The notes under the pieces are model-generated. The model was not told the origin of the DNA. It made no database searches and saw only the letters and a program-made list of their open reading frames with translations. Below are positions 8,614-16,973 of a stretch of 64,000 nt of DNA, piece by piece (the first letter of the stretch is position 1; each line of letters opens with the position of its first letter). Made by a program: the position numbers and the translations under genes. This DNA comes from UBA3206 sp964548855 (lineage in GTDB: Bacteria; Bacillota_I; Bacilli_A; Acholeplasmatales; Anaeroplasmataceae). The DNA lies in assembly GCA_964548855.1 (NCBI GenBank), contig CAZJSR010000001.1, positions 62,001-126,000 of the forward strand, given 5' to 3'.

Positions 8614-11600
8614 CTACATTCCAAATTTACTTATATAATCATCACTATCAGGATCAACTAAAGACTTATTAACTTCATTTGTTCCATCTTGTGCAATTAA
8701 TTCAACATGAATACCTAAAGATTGGAATTCACGTGTTAATACTCTGAATGATTCAGGAATTGATGCTTCTGGAATTGGATTTCCATCAACAATCGCTCTG
8801 AACACTTTATTACGTCCTACGATATCGTCAGATTTAACTGTTAACATTTCTTGTAAAGTATGTGCAGCTCCATAAGCTTGAAGAGCCCAAACTTCCATTT
8901 CTCCGAAACGTTGTCCACCGTTTTGAGCCTTACCACCCATTGGTTGTTGAGTAACTAGAGTATAAGGTCCAACTGAACGTGCATGAAGTTTATCGTCAAC
9001 CATGTGGCTAAGTTTAATCATATACATAATACCAACATTAACGCGGTTTTCGAATGGTTCACCACTACGACCGTCAAATAATTGAATTTTTCCATCAAGT
9101 GGACATCCAGCTTCTGTAAGAATACCGTCTAGGTCACTTTGAGTAGCACCATCAAATACTGGTGTAGCTACTTTTATACCTAACTTAGATGCAGCAAGCC
9201 CTAAATGTAATTCAAGTACTTGACCGATATTCATACGGCTTGGAACACCTTGTGGGTTAAGCATAATATCAAGTGGTTTTCCATCAGCAGAATATGGCAT
9301 ATCTTCAACCGGTAAAATGTTAGAAATAACACCCTTGTTACCATGACGTCCTGCCATCTTATCTCCTTCTGATATCTTACGCTTTTGAACGATATAAACA
9401 CGAATTACTTCATTTACACCTGGAGCAAGTTCATCTCCATTTGATTTCTTAAAGTGTTCAACAGAACGAACAACTCCTCCACCACCATGTGGTACATGTA
9501 ATGAAGTATCTCTAACTTCTCGGCTCTTTTCACCGAAAATTGCGGCTAATAATCTTTCTTCTGGAGTAGGGTCTGATTGTCCTTTTGGAGTCACTTTTCC
9601 AACAAGGATATCTCCTTCCTTAACTTCAGTACCAACAACGATAATACCGTTTTGGTCTAGATATCTAACCATTTCTTCTCCTACGTTAGGAATATCACGA
9701 GTAAACTCTTCTTTACCTAACTTAGTATCACGACATTCAATCTCATATTCATCAATATGAACTGAAGTATAAACATCATTTTTTACCATGTTTTCACTCA
9801 TGATTACGGCATCCTCGAAGTTATAACCGTCCCAAGTCATGAATCCAACACGTACATTACGTCCAAGGGCTAATTCTCCATTTTGCATTGATTGACCATC
9901 TGCTAAAACGTCACCCTTTTCAATAACTTCTCCAACCTTTACAATTGGACGTTGCCAAATTGTAGTAGATGAGTTTGAACGTAAGAATTGATATAATTCA
10001 TAAGTTCTAATATCTCCTGTTGTTTCTTTAACAACAATCTTCTTTGCATCAACATATTCAACAACACCGTCAAATAATGCAACACATGCAGAACCAGAGT
10101 CTTTTGCAGCTCTATATTCCATACCTGTACCAACAATTGGACTTTCAGGTGCAATAATAGGAACAGCTTGACGTTGCATGTTTGCACCCATTAGTGCACG
10201 AGTAGCATCGTCATGTTCAAGGAATGGAATACATGCAGCAGCAACTGATACAACTTGTTTAGGTGATACGTCCATATAATCTATGTCTTCAGCACTAACA
10301 ACCGCAGTTTCTCCGTTTATACGTCCGATTATTTGTTGTACAACTTTATTTCCATTTTCATCTTCATACTCATGAAGAATATATCCATTTTCATCTAGTT
10401 TAGTAGAAGCAGAAGCAATTACTACTCCCTCTTCTTTATCTGCTGATAAATAAATCATTTCATCAGAAATATACTTATTTCCTTCTTCATCTCTCTTAGC
10501 AATTAAATATGGCGTTTCAATAAATCCATATTCATTAACTTGTGCATATGTCGCAAGAGATGTAATTAATCCGATTGATGGACCTTCTGGTGTTTCAATT
10601 GGACACATTCTACCATAGTGAGAGTCATGTACGTCACGTACCTCAGCACCTGCACGATCACGAGCGATACCTCCTGTACCTAAAGCTGATACACGACGCT
10701 TTTGAGTGATTTCAGCAAGTGGGTTAATTTGGTCCATGAATTGTGATAATTGACTTGAACCAAAGAACTCTCTTAAAGAAGAAGAAAGTGGTTTTGTATT
10801 AACTAATGATTTTGGTGATGCTTCATTAATATCTATTGTTGACATTCTGTCAATAACATTCTTTTCTAATTTAGAAAGACCAATTCTAAATTGGTTCTTT
10901 AATAATTCACCAATTAATCTTAAACGTCTATTACCTAAATGGTCAATGTCATCTGTACGACCTACTCCATCATATAGATTAAAATAATAACTAAATGATG
11001 CAATAATATCTGATAATGTAATATGAAGAGCAGTTTCTCTTTGGTCAGAACCAATAATCTTAACAAGTTTAGATTGTCCATTTTCAACTACTTCAACATT
11101 AATGATTTCACAATAAGGATCTTCTCCTAATGTTTCTCCTAGATCAATCTTAACTCTTAATGCAGCACGAGATTTCTTAAGTTTATTTAAAACTTCTCCT
11201 GCAATTAATTGTCCTGCCTCAGCAATTATTTCCCCTTCAGTGAATACAATTTCACCAGTTTCATCATCAAATATATCTTCTTTAGCAATAATATTTTCTG
11301 CTAAAAGATGACCTTTAGCTCTATCGAAAACATCAAGTTTTCCATTATATTTAAAACGTCCAACTTTTTGTAAGTCATAACGTTTATTATCAAATAAGTG
11401 TGATACTAAATAATTTTTAGCACCATCAGCTGGAACAGTTTCACCTTGACGAAGTTTCTTATATACTTCTACAGCAGCTTCATCACTATTTGTTGAAGTA
11501 TCCTTCTTTAAGGTTTCAGTGATTTTTTTACTTTCACCATATAATTCAATGATTTGTTTATTTGTAGATAAACCAAATGCACGAATTAGTGTAGTGATTG

Positions 11601-12177
11601 GAATTTTCTTAGAACGGTCTAATTTTCCATACCAAATATCTTTAGGACCTGCTTCAAATTCAATCCAAGCTCCACGAGTTGGAATAACTTGACCAGCAAA
11701 TCTTAATTCTCCAGTCTTTGAGTCTATTTCCTTACGGTAATATACACCAGCTGAACGTACAATTTGGCTAATAACAACACGTTCTGCTCCGTTTATAACG
11801 AATGTTCCAACAGGTGTCATATAAGGAATATCTCCCATAAAGATTTCATCTTCAGATACTGCACCTGTAGCACAATTTTCTAATCTAACTCTACATTTTA
11901 ATGCACGAGAATAATTAGTGTCTCTTAACTTAGACTCAACAATTCCATACTTAGGATCTTCAAAACGATATTCACCAAAGTAAATTTTTAAATCTTGATT
12001 GTAAGAAACGATAGGTGATATATCTTCAAAAATTTCACCCAATCCCTTATCAACAAATTCTTGGAAAGATTTTGTTTGAATCTCAATTAGATTTGGAAGA
12101 TCTACCTCAGTACGAACTTTAGAATAGTTTCGTCTAGAAGCTTTTTTTCCATAGTTTACTGTTTTGTAACTGTTCAT
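8614..12177 (-). CDS. rpoB: DNA-directed RNA polymerase subunit beta
   Basis: The 1,187-residue beta subunit is recognisable throughout, including the rifampicin-binding region SSQLSQFMDQINPLAE and the C-terminal GGQRFGEMEVWALQAYGA segment. ATG at 12177 is preceded by AAGGGGTGG. In the rifampicin region the residue aligned with E. coli His526 is Gln (codon 10702-10704, residue 492). The equivalent of LGPGG is LGTGG. Changes at His526 are known to give rifampicin resistance, and Mollicutes naturally carry another residue there. Low susceptibility is therefore an inference. Confidence 0.98.
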   Translation of the reverse strand: MNSYKTVNYGKKASRRNYSKVRTEVDLPNLIEIQTKSFQEFVDKGLGEIFEDISPIVSYNQDLKIYFGEYRFEDPKYGIVESKLRDTNYSRALKCRVRLENCATGAVSEDEIFMGDIPYMTPVGTFVINGAERVVISQIVRSAGVYYRKEIDSKTGELRFAGQVIPTRGAWIEFEAGPKDIWYGKLDRSKKIPITTLIRAFGLSTNKQIIELYGESKKITETLKKDTSTNSDEAAVEVYKKLRQGETVPADGAKNYLVSHLFDNKRYDLQKVGRFKYNGKLDVFDRAKGHLLAENIIAKEDIFDDETGEIVFTEGEIIAEAGQLIAGEVLNKLKKSRAALRVKIDLGETLGEDPYCEIINVEVVENGQSKLVKIIGSDQRETALHITLSDIIASFSYYFNLYDGVGRTDDIDHLGNRRLRLIGELLKNQFRIGLSKLEKNVIDRMSTIDINEASPKSLVNTKPLSSSLREFFGSSQLSQFMDQINPLAEITQKRRVSALGTGGIARDRAGAEVRDVHDSHYGRMCPIETPEGPSIGLITSLATYAQVNEYGFIETPYLIAKRDEEGNKYISDEMIYLSADKEEGVVIASASTKLDENGYILHEYEDENGNKVVQQIIGRINGETAVVSAEDIDYMDVSPKQVVSVAAACIPFLEHDDATRALMGANMQRQAVPIIAPESPIVGTGMEYRAAKDSGSACVALFDGVVEYVDAKKIVVKETTGDIRTYELYQFLRSNSSTTIWQRPIVKVGEVIEKGDVLADGQSMQNGELALGRNVRVGFMTWDGYNFEDAVIMSENMVKNDVYTSVHIDEYEIECRDTKLGKEEFTRDIPNVGEEMVRYLDQNGIIVVGTEVKEGDILVGKVTPKGQSDPTPEERLLAAIFGEKSREVRDTSLHVPHGGGGVVRSVEHFKKSNGDELAPGVNEVIRVYIVQKRKISEGDKMAGRHGNKGVISNILPVEDMPYSADGKPLDIMLNPQGVPSRMNIGQVLELHLGLAASKLGIKVATPVFDGATQSDLDGILTEAGCPLDGKIQLFDGRSGEPFENRVNVGIMYMIKLSHMVDDKLHARSVGPYTLVTQQPMGGKAQNGGQRFGEMEVWALQAYGAAHTLQEMLTVKSDDIVGRNKVFRAIVDGNPIPEASIPESFRVLTREFQSLGIHVELIAQDGTNEVNKSLVDPDSDDYISKFGM

Positions 12178-12278
12178 AAAGCCACCCCTTATGTCGTAAT
12201 TTTATTTCATTTTATAAAGCACAAAACGCTATTCCTAGCATTTTAGCATTATAGCATATAACTGTAAACATGTCAATA

Positions 12279-12884
12279 CTATTTAACACTTTTCAGTATA
12301 TAATATCCTTTATTTTTACATACTACTTCACAATTACCAAAAATTTCAATAATATGATTCATAGATGACGGTGCGCCTTGTTTCTTTTGAATAACAACCC
12401 AAAGTTCACCTTTTTCGCATAAACGATTATAAGCTTGTTCATAAATTTCAAATACTACTTTTTTACCAGCTCTTATTGGTGGATTAGTTACGATTGATGA
12501 GAATTTTAACTCACCATCTAAAGAATCGAATAAATAGCTTTTTTGTGCTTTAGCTTTACTGGCGTTATTTCTAATAATATTTTTATTTGCAAGTTCAATC
12601 GCTCTTTCATTAATATCAACCATATACACTTCTTTATCATATAAAGTTGAAATTATTATCCCAAGTGGACCATATCCACAACCAACATCTAGAACTGGGG
12701 CATCTATATCATTAGGAATAAATGCATCAAGAAGAGTATGCGACCCAAAATCTAGAAATTTCTTTGAGAAAACTCCATTATCTGTTGTAAAGATGTATTT
12801 GTTTTCCTTAAAAAACAAAGTAAAATCATTCGGATTACTTTTTAAGTCTTCTTGAGACTCCGAATAGTAATGATAATTTTTCAT
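12279..12884 (-). CDS. Class I SAM-dependent methyltransferase, RsmC/YbxB family
   Basis: The 201-residue protein has a Rossmann-fold methyltransferase core: VLDVGCGYGPLGI (SAM-binding motif I) near residue 65 and the NPP catalytic motif (VTNPPIRAG) near residue 135, typical of N2-guanine rRNA methyltransferases. Family members modify a guanosine in 16S rRNA; this short, single-domain form matches Firmicutes YbxB. Its place between rplL and rpoB is the same as for ybxB in Bacillus, which supports the call. A terminator separates it from rplL, so it probably depends on read-through or an unrecognised promoter. Confidence 0.85.
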   Translation of the reverse strand: MKNYHYYSESQEDLKSNPNDFTLFFKENKYIFTTDNGVFSKKFLDFGSHTLLDAFIPNDIDAPVLDVGCGYGPLGIIISTLYDKEVYMVDINERAIELANKNIIRNNASKAKAQKSYLFDSLDGELKFSSIVTNPPIRAGKKVVFEIYEQAYNRLCEKGELWVVIQKKQGAPSSMNHIIEIFGNCEVVCKNKGYYILKSVK

Positions 12885-12901
12885 AATTAATTAAAGGTCA
12901 A

Positions 12902-12927
12902 AAACCTGAGTATTAAAACTCAGGTTT
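12902..12927 (-). terminator. Rho-independent terminator / attenuator after rplL
   Basis: A 10-bp perfect stem (arms 12902-12911 and 12918-12927, AAACCTGAGT paired with ACTCAGGTTT) is followed on the minus strand by only a short T stretch (TTTTTGACC, counting the stem end). It sits between rplL and the methyltransferase/rpoBC genes, where partial termination commonly sets the ratio of ribosomal protein to polymerase mRNA. Confidence 0.7.
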
Positions 12928-12942
12928 AAAACTTTATTATTA

Positions 12943-13314
12943 TTACTTAATTTCTACAGTAGCTCCAGCAGCTTCTAACTTTTCTTTTAAGTCATCAGCT
13001 TCAGCCTTGCTAACTTTTTCCTTAACAGCCTTAGGAGCTCCGTCAACGATGTCCTTAGCTTCTTTTAATCCTAATCCTGTGATTTCCTTAACAACTTTGA
13101 TAACTCCGATCTTAGCTGCTCCAGCATCCTTTAAGATAACGTCGAATTCAGTTTGTTCTTGAGCAGCAGCTCCAGCTCCAGCAGCAGGTGCAGCAGCAAC
13201 TGCAGTTGGGTCGATTCCAAATTCTTCCTTCATAGCGTCAACTAATTCCTTAATTTCAAGGATAGTCATTTCTTTTAATGATTCAATAAATGTTTGCTTA
13301 TCTAACTTTGCCAT
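12943..13314 (-). CDS. rplL: 50S ribosomal protein L7/L12
   Basis: The 123-residue protein has an N-terminal dimerisation helix, an Ala/Gly-rich hinge (AAAPAAGAGAAAQ, residues about 39-51) and the conserved C-terminal factor-binding domain (GLGLKEAKDIVDGAPK). It forms the stalk that recruits translation GTPases, with L10 from the gene immediately upstream. The length is typical of the family. Confidence 0.98.
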   Translation of the reverse strand: MAKLDKQTFIESLKEMTILEIKELVDAMKEEFGIDPTAVAAAPAAGAGAAAQEQTEFDVILKDAGAAKIGVIKVVKEITGLGLKEAKDIVDGAPKAVKEKVSKAEADDLKEKLEAAGATVEIK

Positions 13315-13351
13315 TTTAATTTTCCTCCGATTATTTTTTTATTATTTTTGA

Positions 13352-13846
13352 TTAAGCTTCTTCTTTTTCAGTTAACATATTTAATCCAATAGCTAATTGA
13401 GATAATGTTCCTAACATACCTGCAGCTAATTGAGTTAATAATCCATCTCTTGATGGTAATGTTGCTAATACCATTAATTGGTCATGACTATATTCATCAC
13501 CTTCAACGATACCATTAGCAATAACAACTTGTTCGTTTTCTTTAGCGAATTCGAATAATCCTTTAGCAGGTGCAACGATATCATCGTTTGAGAAAACGAT
13601 TGCCTTAGGTCCCTTTAATTCGCTAGCGAAATTAGTGTAACCTAATTGTTCAGATGCACGACGGCTAATATTATTCTTTATAACGCAAACTTCACATCCA
13701 CTTTGACGTAGATTATTTCTTAATTGCATGAACTTTTCAACTGTAAGTCCTTGATATTCAAATGAAACAACAGCCTTAGCATTCTTCATCTTATCAGCAA
13801 CTTGGTTTACTTCTTCAGCTTTTTTAAGAATAATTTCCTTTGCCAT
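13352..13846 (-). CDS. rplJ: 50S ribosomal protein L10
   Basis: The 164-residue protein forms the base of the L7/L12 stalk. The N-terminal rRNA-binding domain is recognisable (VVSFEYQGLTVEKFMQLRN, then CEVCVIKNNI), and the C-terminal helix that binds L12 dimers is present (TLSQLAIGLNMLTE). ATG at 13846 is preceded by GGAGGTG. An L10 leader lies directly upstream, so the gene and rplL should be autoregulated by L10-L12. Confidence 0.97.
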   Translation of the reverse strand: MAKEIILKKAEEVNQVADKMKNAKAVVSFEYQGLTVEKFMQLRNNLRQSGCEVCVIKNNISRRASEQLGYTNFASELKGPKAIVFSNDDIVAPAKGLFEFAKENEQVVIANGIVEGDEYSHDQLMVLATLPSRDGLLTQLAAGMLGTLSQLAIGLNMLTEKEEA

Positions 13847-13880
13847 GAAATTGACACCTCCGTTTAAATAGTAATAATAA

Positions 13881-13985
13881 TAAAATCCTTTCCTACACCG
13901 AGTATAGAAAAGGAATAATTATCTTTTTCTTACCTCGGTAGAAATTAAGTACTTTCGTACGCCTACTTTCTTCGGTATGGATTAA
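13881..13985 (-). promoter_or_regulatory. L10 leader (ribosomal protein autoregulatory RNA) with terminator
   Basis: On the minus strand the leader has the signature CCGAAGAAAGTAGGCG, a short hairpin, then TCTACCGAGGTAAG, as in the Firmicutes L10 leader family. Downstream (about 13887-13913) is an imperfect hairpin, CCTTTTCTA paired with TAGGAAAGG, followed by TTTTATTATT: an intrinsic terminator. ACCGAG in the aptamer-like part (13933-13938) can pair with CTCGGT in the terminator loop (13897-13902). That suggests competing structures, consistent with L10-L12 binding causing early termination of rplJL. Confidence 0.82.
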
Positions 13986-14007
13986 ATTTTTGTATTAAAT
14001 ATCCTAA

Positions 14008-14697
14008 TTAAAGAATATTATCTGTATTAACCTTAACTCCAGGCCCCATAGTTGAAGCAACAGAAAGATTTAATACATAAGTACCCTTAACAGTTGAAGG
14101 GCGGCTCTTAGCTAATACGTCATATACAGCCTTTAAATTTTCAGCAAGCTTTTCAGCTCCAAAAGAAACTTTACCGATTGGTAAATGAATGTTTCCTACC
14201 TTATCAACGCGGTATTCAACTTTACCATTCTTAATTTCTTTAACAGCATTAGCAACGTTCATAGTTACTGTTCCAGTCTTAGGGTTAGGCATTAATCCCT
14301 TTGGTCCTAAAACACGTCCAAGACGTCCTAATTCACCCATCATATCTGGTGTAGCAACGATAATGTCGAAATCAAACCATCCTTGATTAATCTTTTGGAT
14401 ATAGTCTGAATCTCCTACATAGTCTGCTCCAGCCTCTTCAGCTTCCTTAGCTTTAGCTCCACGGCATAAAACTAAAACCTTACGAGTTTTACCAGTACCA
14501 TTAGGTAATACGATAGCTCCACGAAGATTTTGTTCAGCCTTACGTGGATCTAGATTAAGACGAATTGCAGCATCTACAGTTGCATCAAATTTAGTAGTTG
14601 AAGTCTTGCAAACTAAATCTAAAGCTTGAACAAGATCATACTTTACATTTGTATCTACTAACTTAGCAGCTTCGATGTATTTTTTTCCTCTTTTCAT
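14008..14697 (-). CDS. rplA: 50S ribosomal protein L1
   Basis: The 229-residue product is L1, which forms the mobile stalk beside the E site. The conserved VATPDMMGELGRLGRVLGP signature is present. I place the start at the ATG at 14697 (MKRGKKY), preceded by AGGAGG. An upstream in-frame GTG at 14742 falls inside the predicted L1-binding mRNA site and is not a likely start. It is co-directional with rplK, with only 80 bp between them. Confidence 0.97.
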   Translation of the reverse strand: MKRGKKYIEAAKLVDTNVKYDLVQALDLVCKTSTTKFDATVDAAIRLNLDPRKAEQNLRGAIVLPNGTGKTRKVLVLCRGAKAKEAEEAGADYVGDSDYIQKINQGWFDFDIIVATPDMMGELGRLGRVLGPKGLMPNPKTGTVTMNVANAVKEIKNGKVEYRVDKVGNIHLPIGKVSFGAEKLAENLKAVYDVLAKSRPSTVKGTYVLNLSVASTMGPGVKVNTDNIL

Positions 14698-14714
14698 AGT
14701 TATCCTCCTAAAAA

Positions 14715-14739
14715 TGTGGTATAGCGGGATATCCTCCCA
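14715..14739 (-). promoter_or_regulatory. Predicted L1-binding mRNA site before rplA
   Basis: The minus strand reads GTGGGAGGATATCC, then GC, then TATACCAC just ahead of the rplA Shine-Dalgarno. The same pattern, GTGGGAGGAT ... ATCCACTCTACCAC, occurs before rplK. It resembles the rRNA site recognised by L1. Binding here would block translation of rplA, the usual L1 autoregulation. Confidence 0.6.
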
Positions 14740-14777
14740 CAATTTTTTAGGTCGTTTTATACTTTAACAACCTTAAA

Positions 14778-15203
14778 TTAGTCTTCTACAACGATTCCCA
14801 TGTTTCTAGCTGTTCCAGCAATAATATTTGCAGCAGCTTCGATATCGTTTGCATTTAAGTCTGGCATCTTCATTTCAGCGATTTCTTTTACTTTTGCTCT
14901 TGAAATAGTACCAACCTTTGTAGTTTTAGCATTTCCTGAACCCTTAGTGATTCCGCAAGCTTTCATTAATAAATCTGAAGCAGGTGGAGTCTTTACAACG
15001 AATGTAAATGAACGGTCATCAAATACTGAAATTACTACCGGTAAAATGTATCCCATCTTATCCTTAGTTTGCTCATTGAATTGAGAACAGAATCCAGGAA
15101 TATTAACTCCTGCTTGTCCTAGAGCTGGTCCAACTGGTGGAGCTGGGTTAGCTTTTCCGGCTTGAATTTGTAACTTTACAACTTTTACAAGTTTTTTAGC
15201 CAC
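14778..15203 (-). CDS. rplK: 50S ribosomal protein L11
   Basis: The 141-residue L11 forms the GTPase-associated centre with the 23S rRNA thiostrepton loop. The N-terminal PPVGPALGQAGVNI motif and the C-terminal rRNA-binding domain (SGNAKTTKVG) are conserved. The start is a GTG at 15203, supported by AAGGAGG about 8 nt upstream. It heads the rplKA pair; a separate terminator lies between nusG and this gene. Confidence 0.97.
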   Translation of the reverse strand: MAKKLVKVVKLQIQAGKANPAPPVGPALGQAGVNIPGFCSQFNEQTKDKMGYILPVVISVFDDRSFTFVVKTPPASDLLMKACGITKGSGNAKTTKVGTISRAKVKEIAEMKMPDLNANDIEAAANIIAGTARNMGIVVED

Positions 15204-15229
15204 GGTAATTCCTCCTTACTTTTCAAAAT

Positions 15230-15260
15230 GTGGTAGAGTGGATAGTAAAAATCCTCCCAC
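15230..15260 (-). promoter_or_regulatory. Predicted L1-binding mRNA site before rplK
   Basis: The minus strand has GTGGGAGGAT at one end and ATCCACTCTACCAC at the other, forming an internal-loop stem. It matches the site before rplA. A second small hairpin (ACGTATAG paired with the nearby TATACGT, about 15263-15282) lies just upstream. The paired sites imply L1 represses both rplK and rplA. Confidence 0.6.
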
Positions 15261-15353
15261 GAACGTATAAAATCTATACGTGCTTTAATATTGTAACAAA
15301 TACATTTAGTTGTGTCAATATATTTTTTAAATTTATTTTAATGTCACTTAAAA

Positions 15354-15384
15354 CAAAAAAAGAAGCATCTATTCTTCTTTTTTA
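15354..15384 (-). terminator. Rho-independent terminator after the small membrane protein gene
   Basis: AAGAAG pairs with CTTCTT around 15359-15384, followed on the minus strand by a run of seven T. The hairpin overlaps the 3' end of the 80-residue membrane protein gene and isolates it from rplK. Confidence 0.7.
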
Positions 15385-15611
15385 AATAACTTTATAAAGA
15401 ATGTTATTAATGAACATAATATAACAAAAGTTGCTGCAATATTATACACATTAATAATTTGTCCTTTATATGTATATTTACATACAAAAATACTAAAATT
15501 ATATAGTTTTGCTCCATCATGCTCAATATAAAATCTTATGAAGGAACAAATATCAGATACAATTAAAGAAAACAACAATGCAAAAAAAGCTTTTTTATTT
15601 TTCATATCCAT
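15369..15611 (-). CDS. Small two-span membrane protein of unknown function
   Basis: The 80-residue product begins MDMKNKKAF and has two hydrophobic stretches (about residues 7-25 and 53-74) with a Lys/Glu-rich tail. GGAGGCGG lies ahead of the ATG at 15611, so it looks translated. I do not recognise the family. It sits between nusG and rplK, normally a tight core cluster, with terminators on both sides, so it is an independent insertion. SecG was considered, but there is no match to its conserved residues. Confidence 0.6.
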   Translation of the reverse strand: MDMKNKKAFFALLFSLIVSDICSFIRFYIEHDGAKLYNFSIFVCKYTYKGQIINVYNIAATFVILCSLITFFIKLFKKEE

Positions 15612-15661
15612 TATACCGCCTCCATACTTACATTATATCTTTATTTTTTATTTAATACAAC

Positions 15662-15685
15662 AAAAAAAGGACATACGTCCTTTAT
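15662..15685 (-). terminator. Rho-independent terminator after nusG
   Basis: AAAGGAC pairs with GTCCTTT around a GTAT loop, followed on the minus strand by TTTTTTTG. It ends the rpmG-secE-nusG transcript at the nusG stop codon. Confidence 0.85.
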
Positions 15686-16236
15686 TAAATCTTTTTGATA
15701 TCTTGTAATGATAATTCAGTTGGAGTTCTACGTCCAAACATTTCAACTAATACTGTAACAATATCCTTCTCTTCATTGATTGAAGAAATTTCAACAACAT
15801 TATCTTTCCAAGGACCAGTTACAATTAAAACATTATCTCCAACCTTAAAATCAAATACTGGAGTTTCTATTAAACCAATCTTACGTAAAATTCCATTCAT
15901 CTCATCTTCTCTAACTGGAGTTGGTTTAGTACCACCACCAGATGAACCTAAAAATCCTGTAACTTTTTGAGTATTACGAATCATGAACCAAACTTCATCA
16001 TCCATTTCCTTACCAGGTTCTACTTCAATTTCAATAAAAATATATCCAGGGAATATTTTTCTTGTCTTAATTTTCTTTGAACCATCTTTCTTTTGTTCCT
16101 CGTATTGTTCTTCAGGCACTAATACAGTATGAATCAAATTTTGCATATTCATACTTTCAATACGACGTTCAATATCTGCTTTAACAGAATTTTCATAACC
16201 TGAATATGTTTGACAAATAAACCATTGTTTGCTCAT
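15685..16236 (-). CDS. nusG: Transcription antitermination protein NusG
   Basis: The 183-residue protein has an NGN domain that contacts the RNA polymerase clamp (WFICQTYSGYENSVK ... FPGYIFIEIE) and a C-terminal KOW domain (GDNVLIVTGPWKDNVVEIS). It links transcription to translation or Rho and modulates pausing. Its position behind secE is the universal bacterial arrangement, and length is normal. Confidence 0.97.
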   Translation of the reverse strand: MSKQWFICQTYSGYENSVKADIERRIESMNMQNLIHTVLVPEEQYEEQKKDGSKKIKTRKIFPGYIFIEIEVEPGKEMDDEVWFMIRNTQKVTGFLGSSGGGTKPTPVREDEMNGILRKIGLIETPVFDFKVGDNVLIVTGPWKDNVVEISSINEEKDIVTVLVEMFGRRTPTELSLQDIKKI

Positions 16237-16247
16237 AATCTACACCT

Positions 16248-16748
16248 CTACATATTTAATAATAAACCCATAAGTTTTGATACAAATACATCATATAATA
16301 AGAATAATGCTACAAATATAATTAAGAAACTAAATACACGAACTGTATCAGCTAAGAATACTCTTAATCTTGGCCACTTAATCTTTTTAAACTCAGGGAA
16401 TGCTGGTTTAAAAAATGGATATAGCGATAATAATAATGCAAATATCGCAACTATTACAAGTCCCCATGCAAATACCATAGGGAAGTTACCAAATAATGGG
16501 AAATTCTCATTAATTGTAAGAGTTCCATTAACAATTAAACACCCTAATACCAATGCAAATAATGATAAAACTAGTAATACATAATTTTCCCATTTATGCT
16601 CAGTCTTTAAGTATTCAAAAATACGACTCTTTTGCTCATCCTTGTTTTCTTTCTTTTCTTTTGCTGGTTTTTGTTTTGCTTCTTTAGCATCATTATTTTT
16701 ATTAGATTCTTCTTTTTCTAATACTTCCTCTTTTTCTAATTCAGCCAT
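16248..16748 (-). CDS. secE: Preprotein translocase subunit SecE (long, three-span form)
   Basis: The C-terminal part (FPEFKKIKWPRLRVFLADTV then a hydrophobic span) carries the SecE signature: the amphipathic helix and the transmembrane helix that clamps SecY. At 166 residues the protein is much longer than the usual Firmicutes SecE of about 60. It has an N-terminal Lys/Glu-rich stretch of about 45 residues and two extra predicted spans (about 55-75 and 90-110). Three-span SecE is known from gamma-proteobacteria. It lies between rpmG and nusG as expected, so the identity is secure while the extension is odd. Confidence 0.93.
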   Translation of the reverse strand: MAELEKEEVLEKEESNKNNDAKEAKQKPAKEKKENKDEQKSRIFEYLKTEHKWENYVLLVLSLFALVLGCLIVNGTLTINENFPLFGNFPMVFAWGLVIVAIFALLLSLYPFFKPAFPEFKKIKWPRLRVFLADTVRVFSFLIIFVALFLLYDVFVSKLMGLLLNM

Positions 16749-16762
16749 TCTAATCCTCCTGA

Positions 16763-16912
16763 CTATTTGCTTTCCTTATGTAATGTATGTTTATTACATT
16801 TAGGACAAAACTTTTTTATTTCTAGACGTTGTGTTGCTGTTGCTTTGTTTTTTGATGTAGTATAATTTCTACTTAAGCATTCTTCACAAACTAATATTAC
16901 TTTTTCTCTCAT
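16763..16912 (-). CDS. rpmG: 50S ribosomal protein L33
   Basis: The 49-residue reading frame MREKVILVCEECLSRNYTTS continues to a CPKCNKH segment. Its two cysteine pairs (CEEC and CPKC) match the zinc-binding C+ form of L33. It precedes secE in the conserved order. The start at 16912 is followed directly by MREKV, as in many L33 proteins. Confidence 0.93.
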   Translation of the reverse strand: MREKVILVCEECLSRNYTTSKNKATATQRLEIKKFCPKCNKHTLHKESK

Positions 16913-16973
16913 AAAAAAAACCACCTTTATCTAAAAGTGTCTATTTGAATTTTATAACATCTAATTCAATTAG

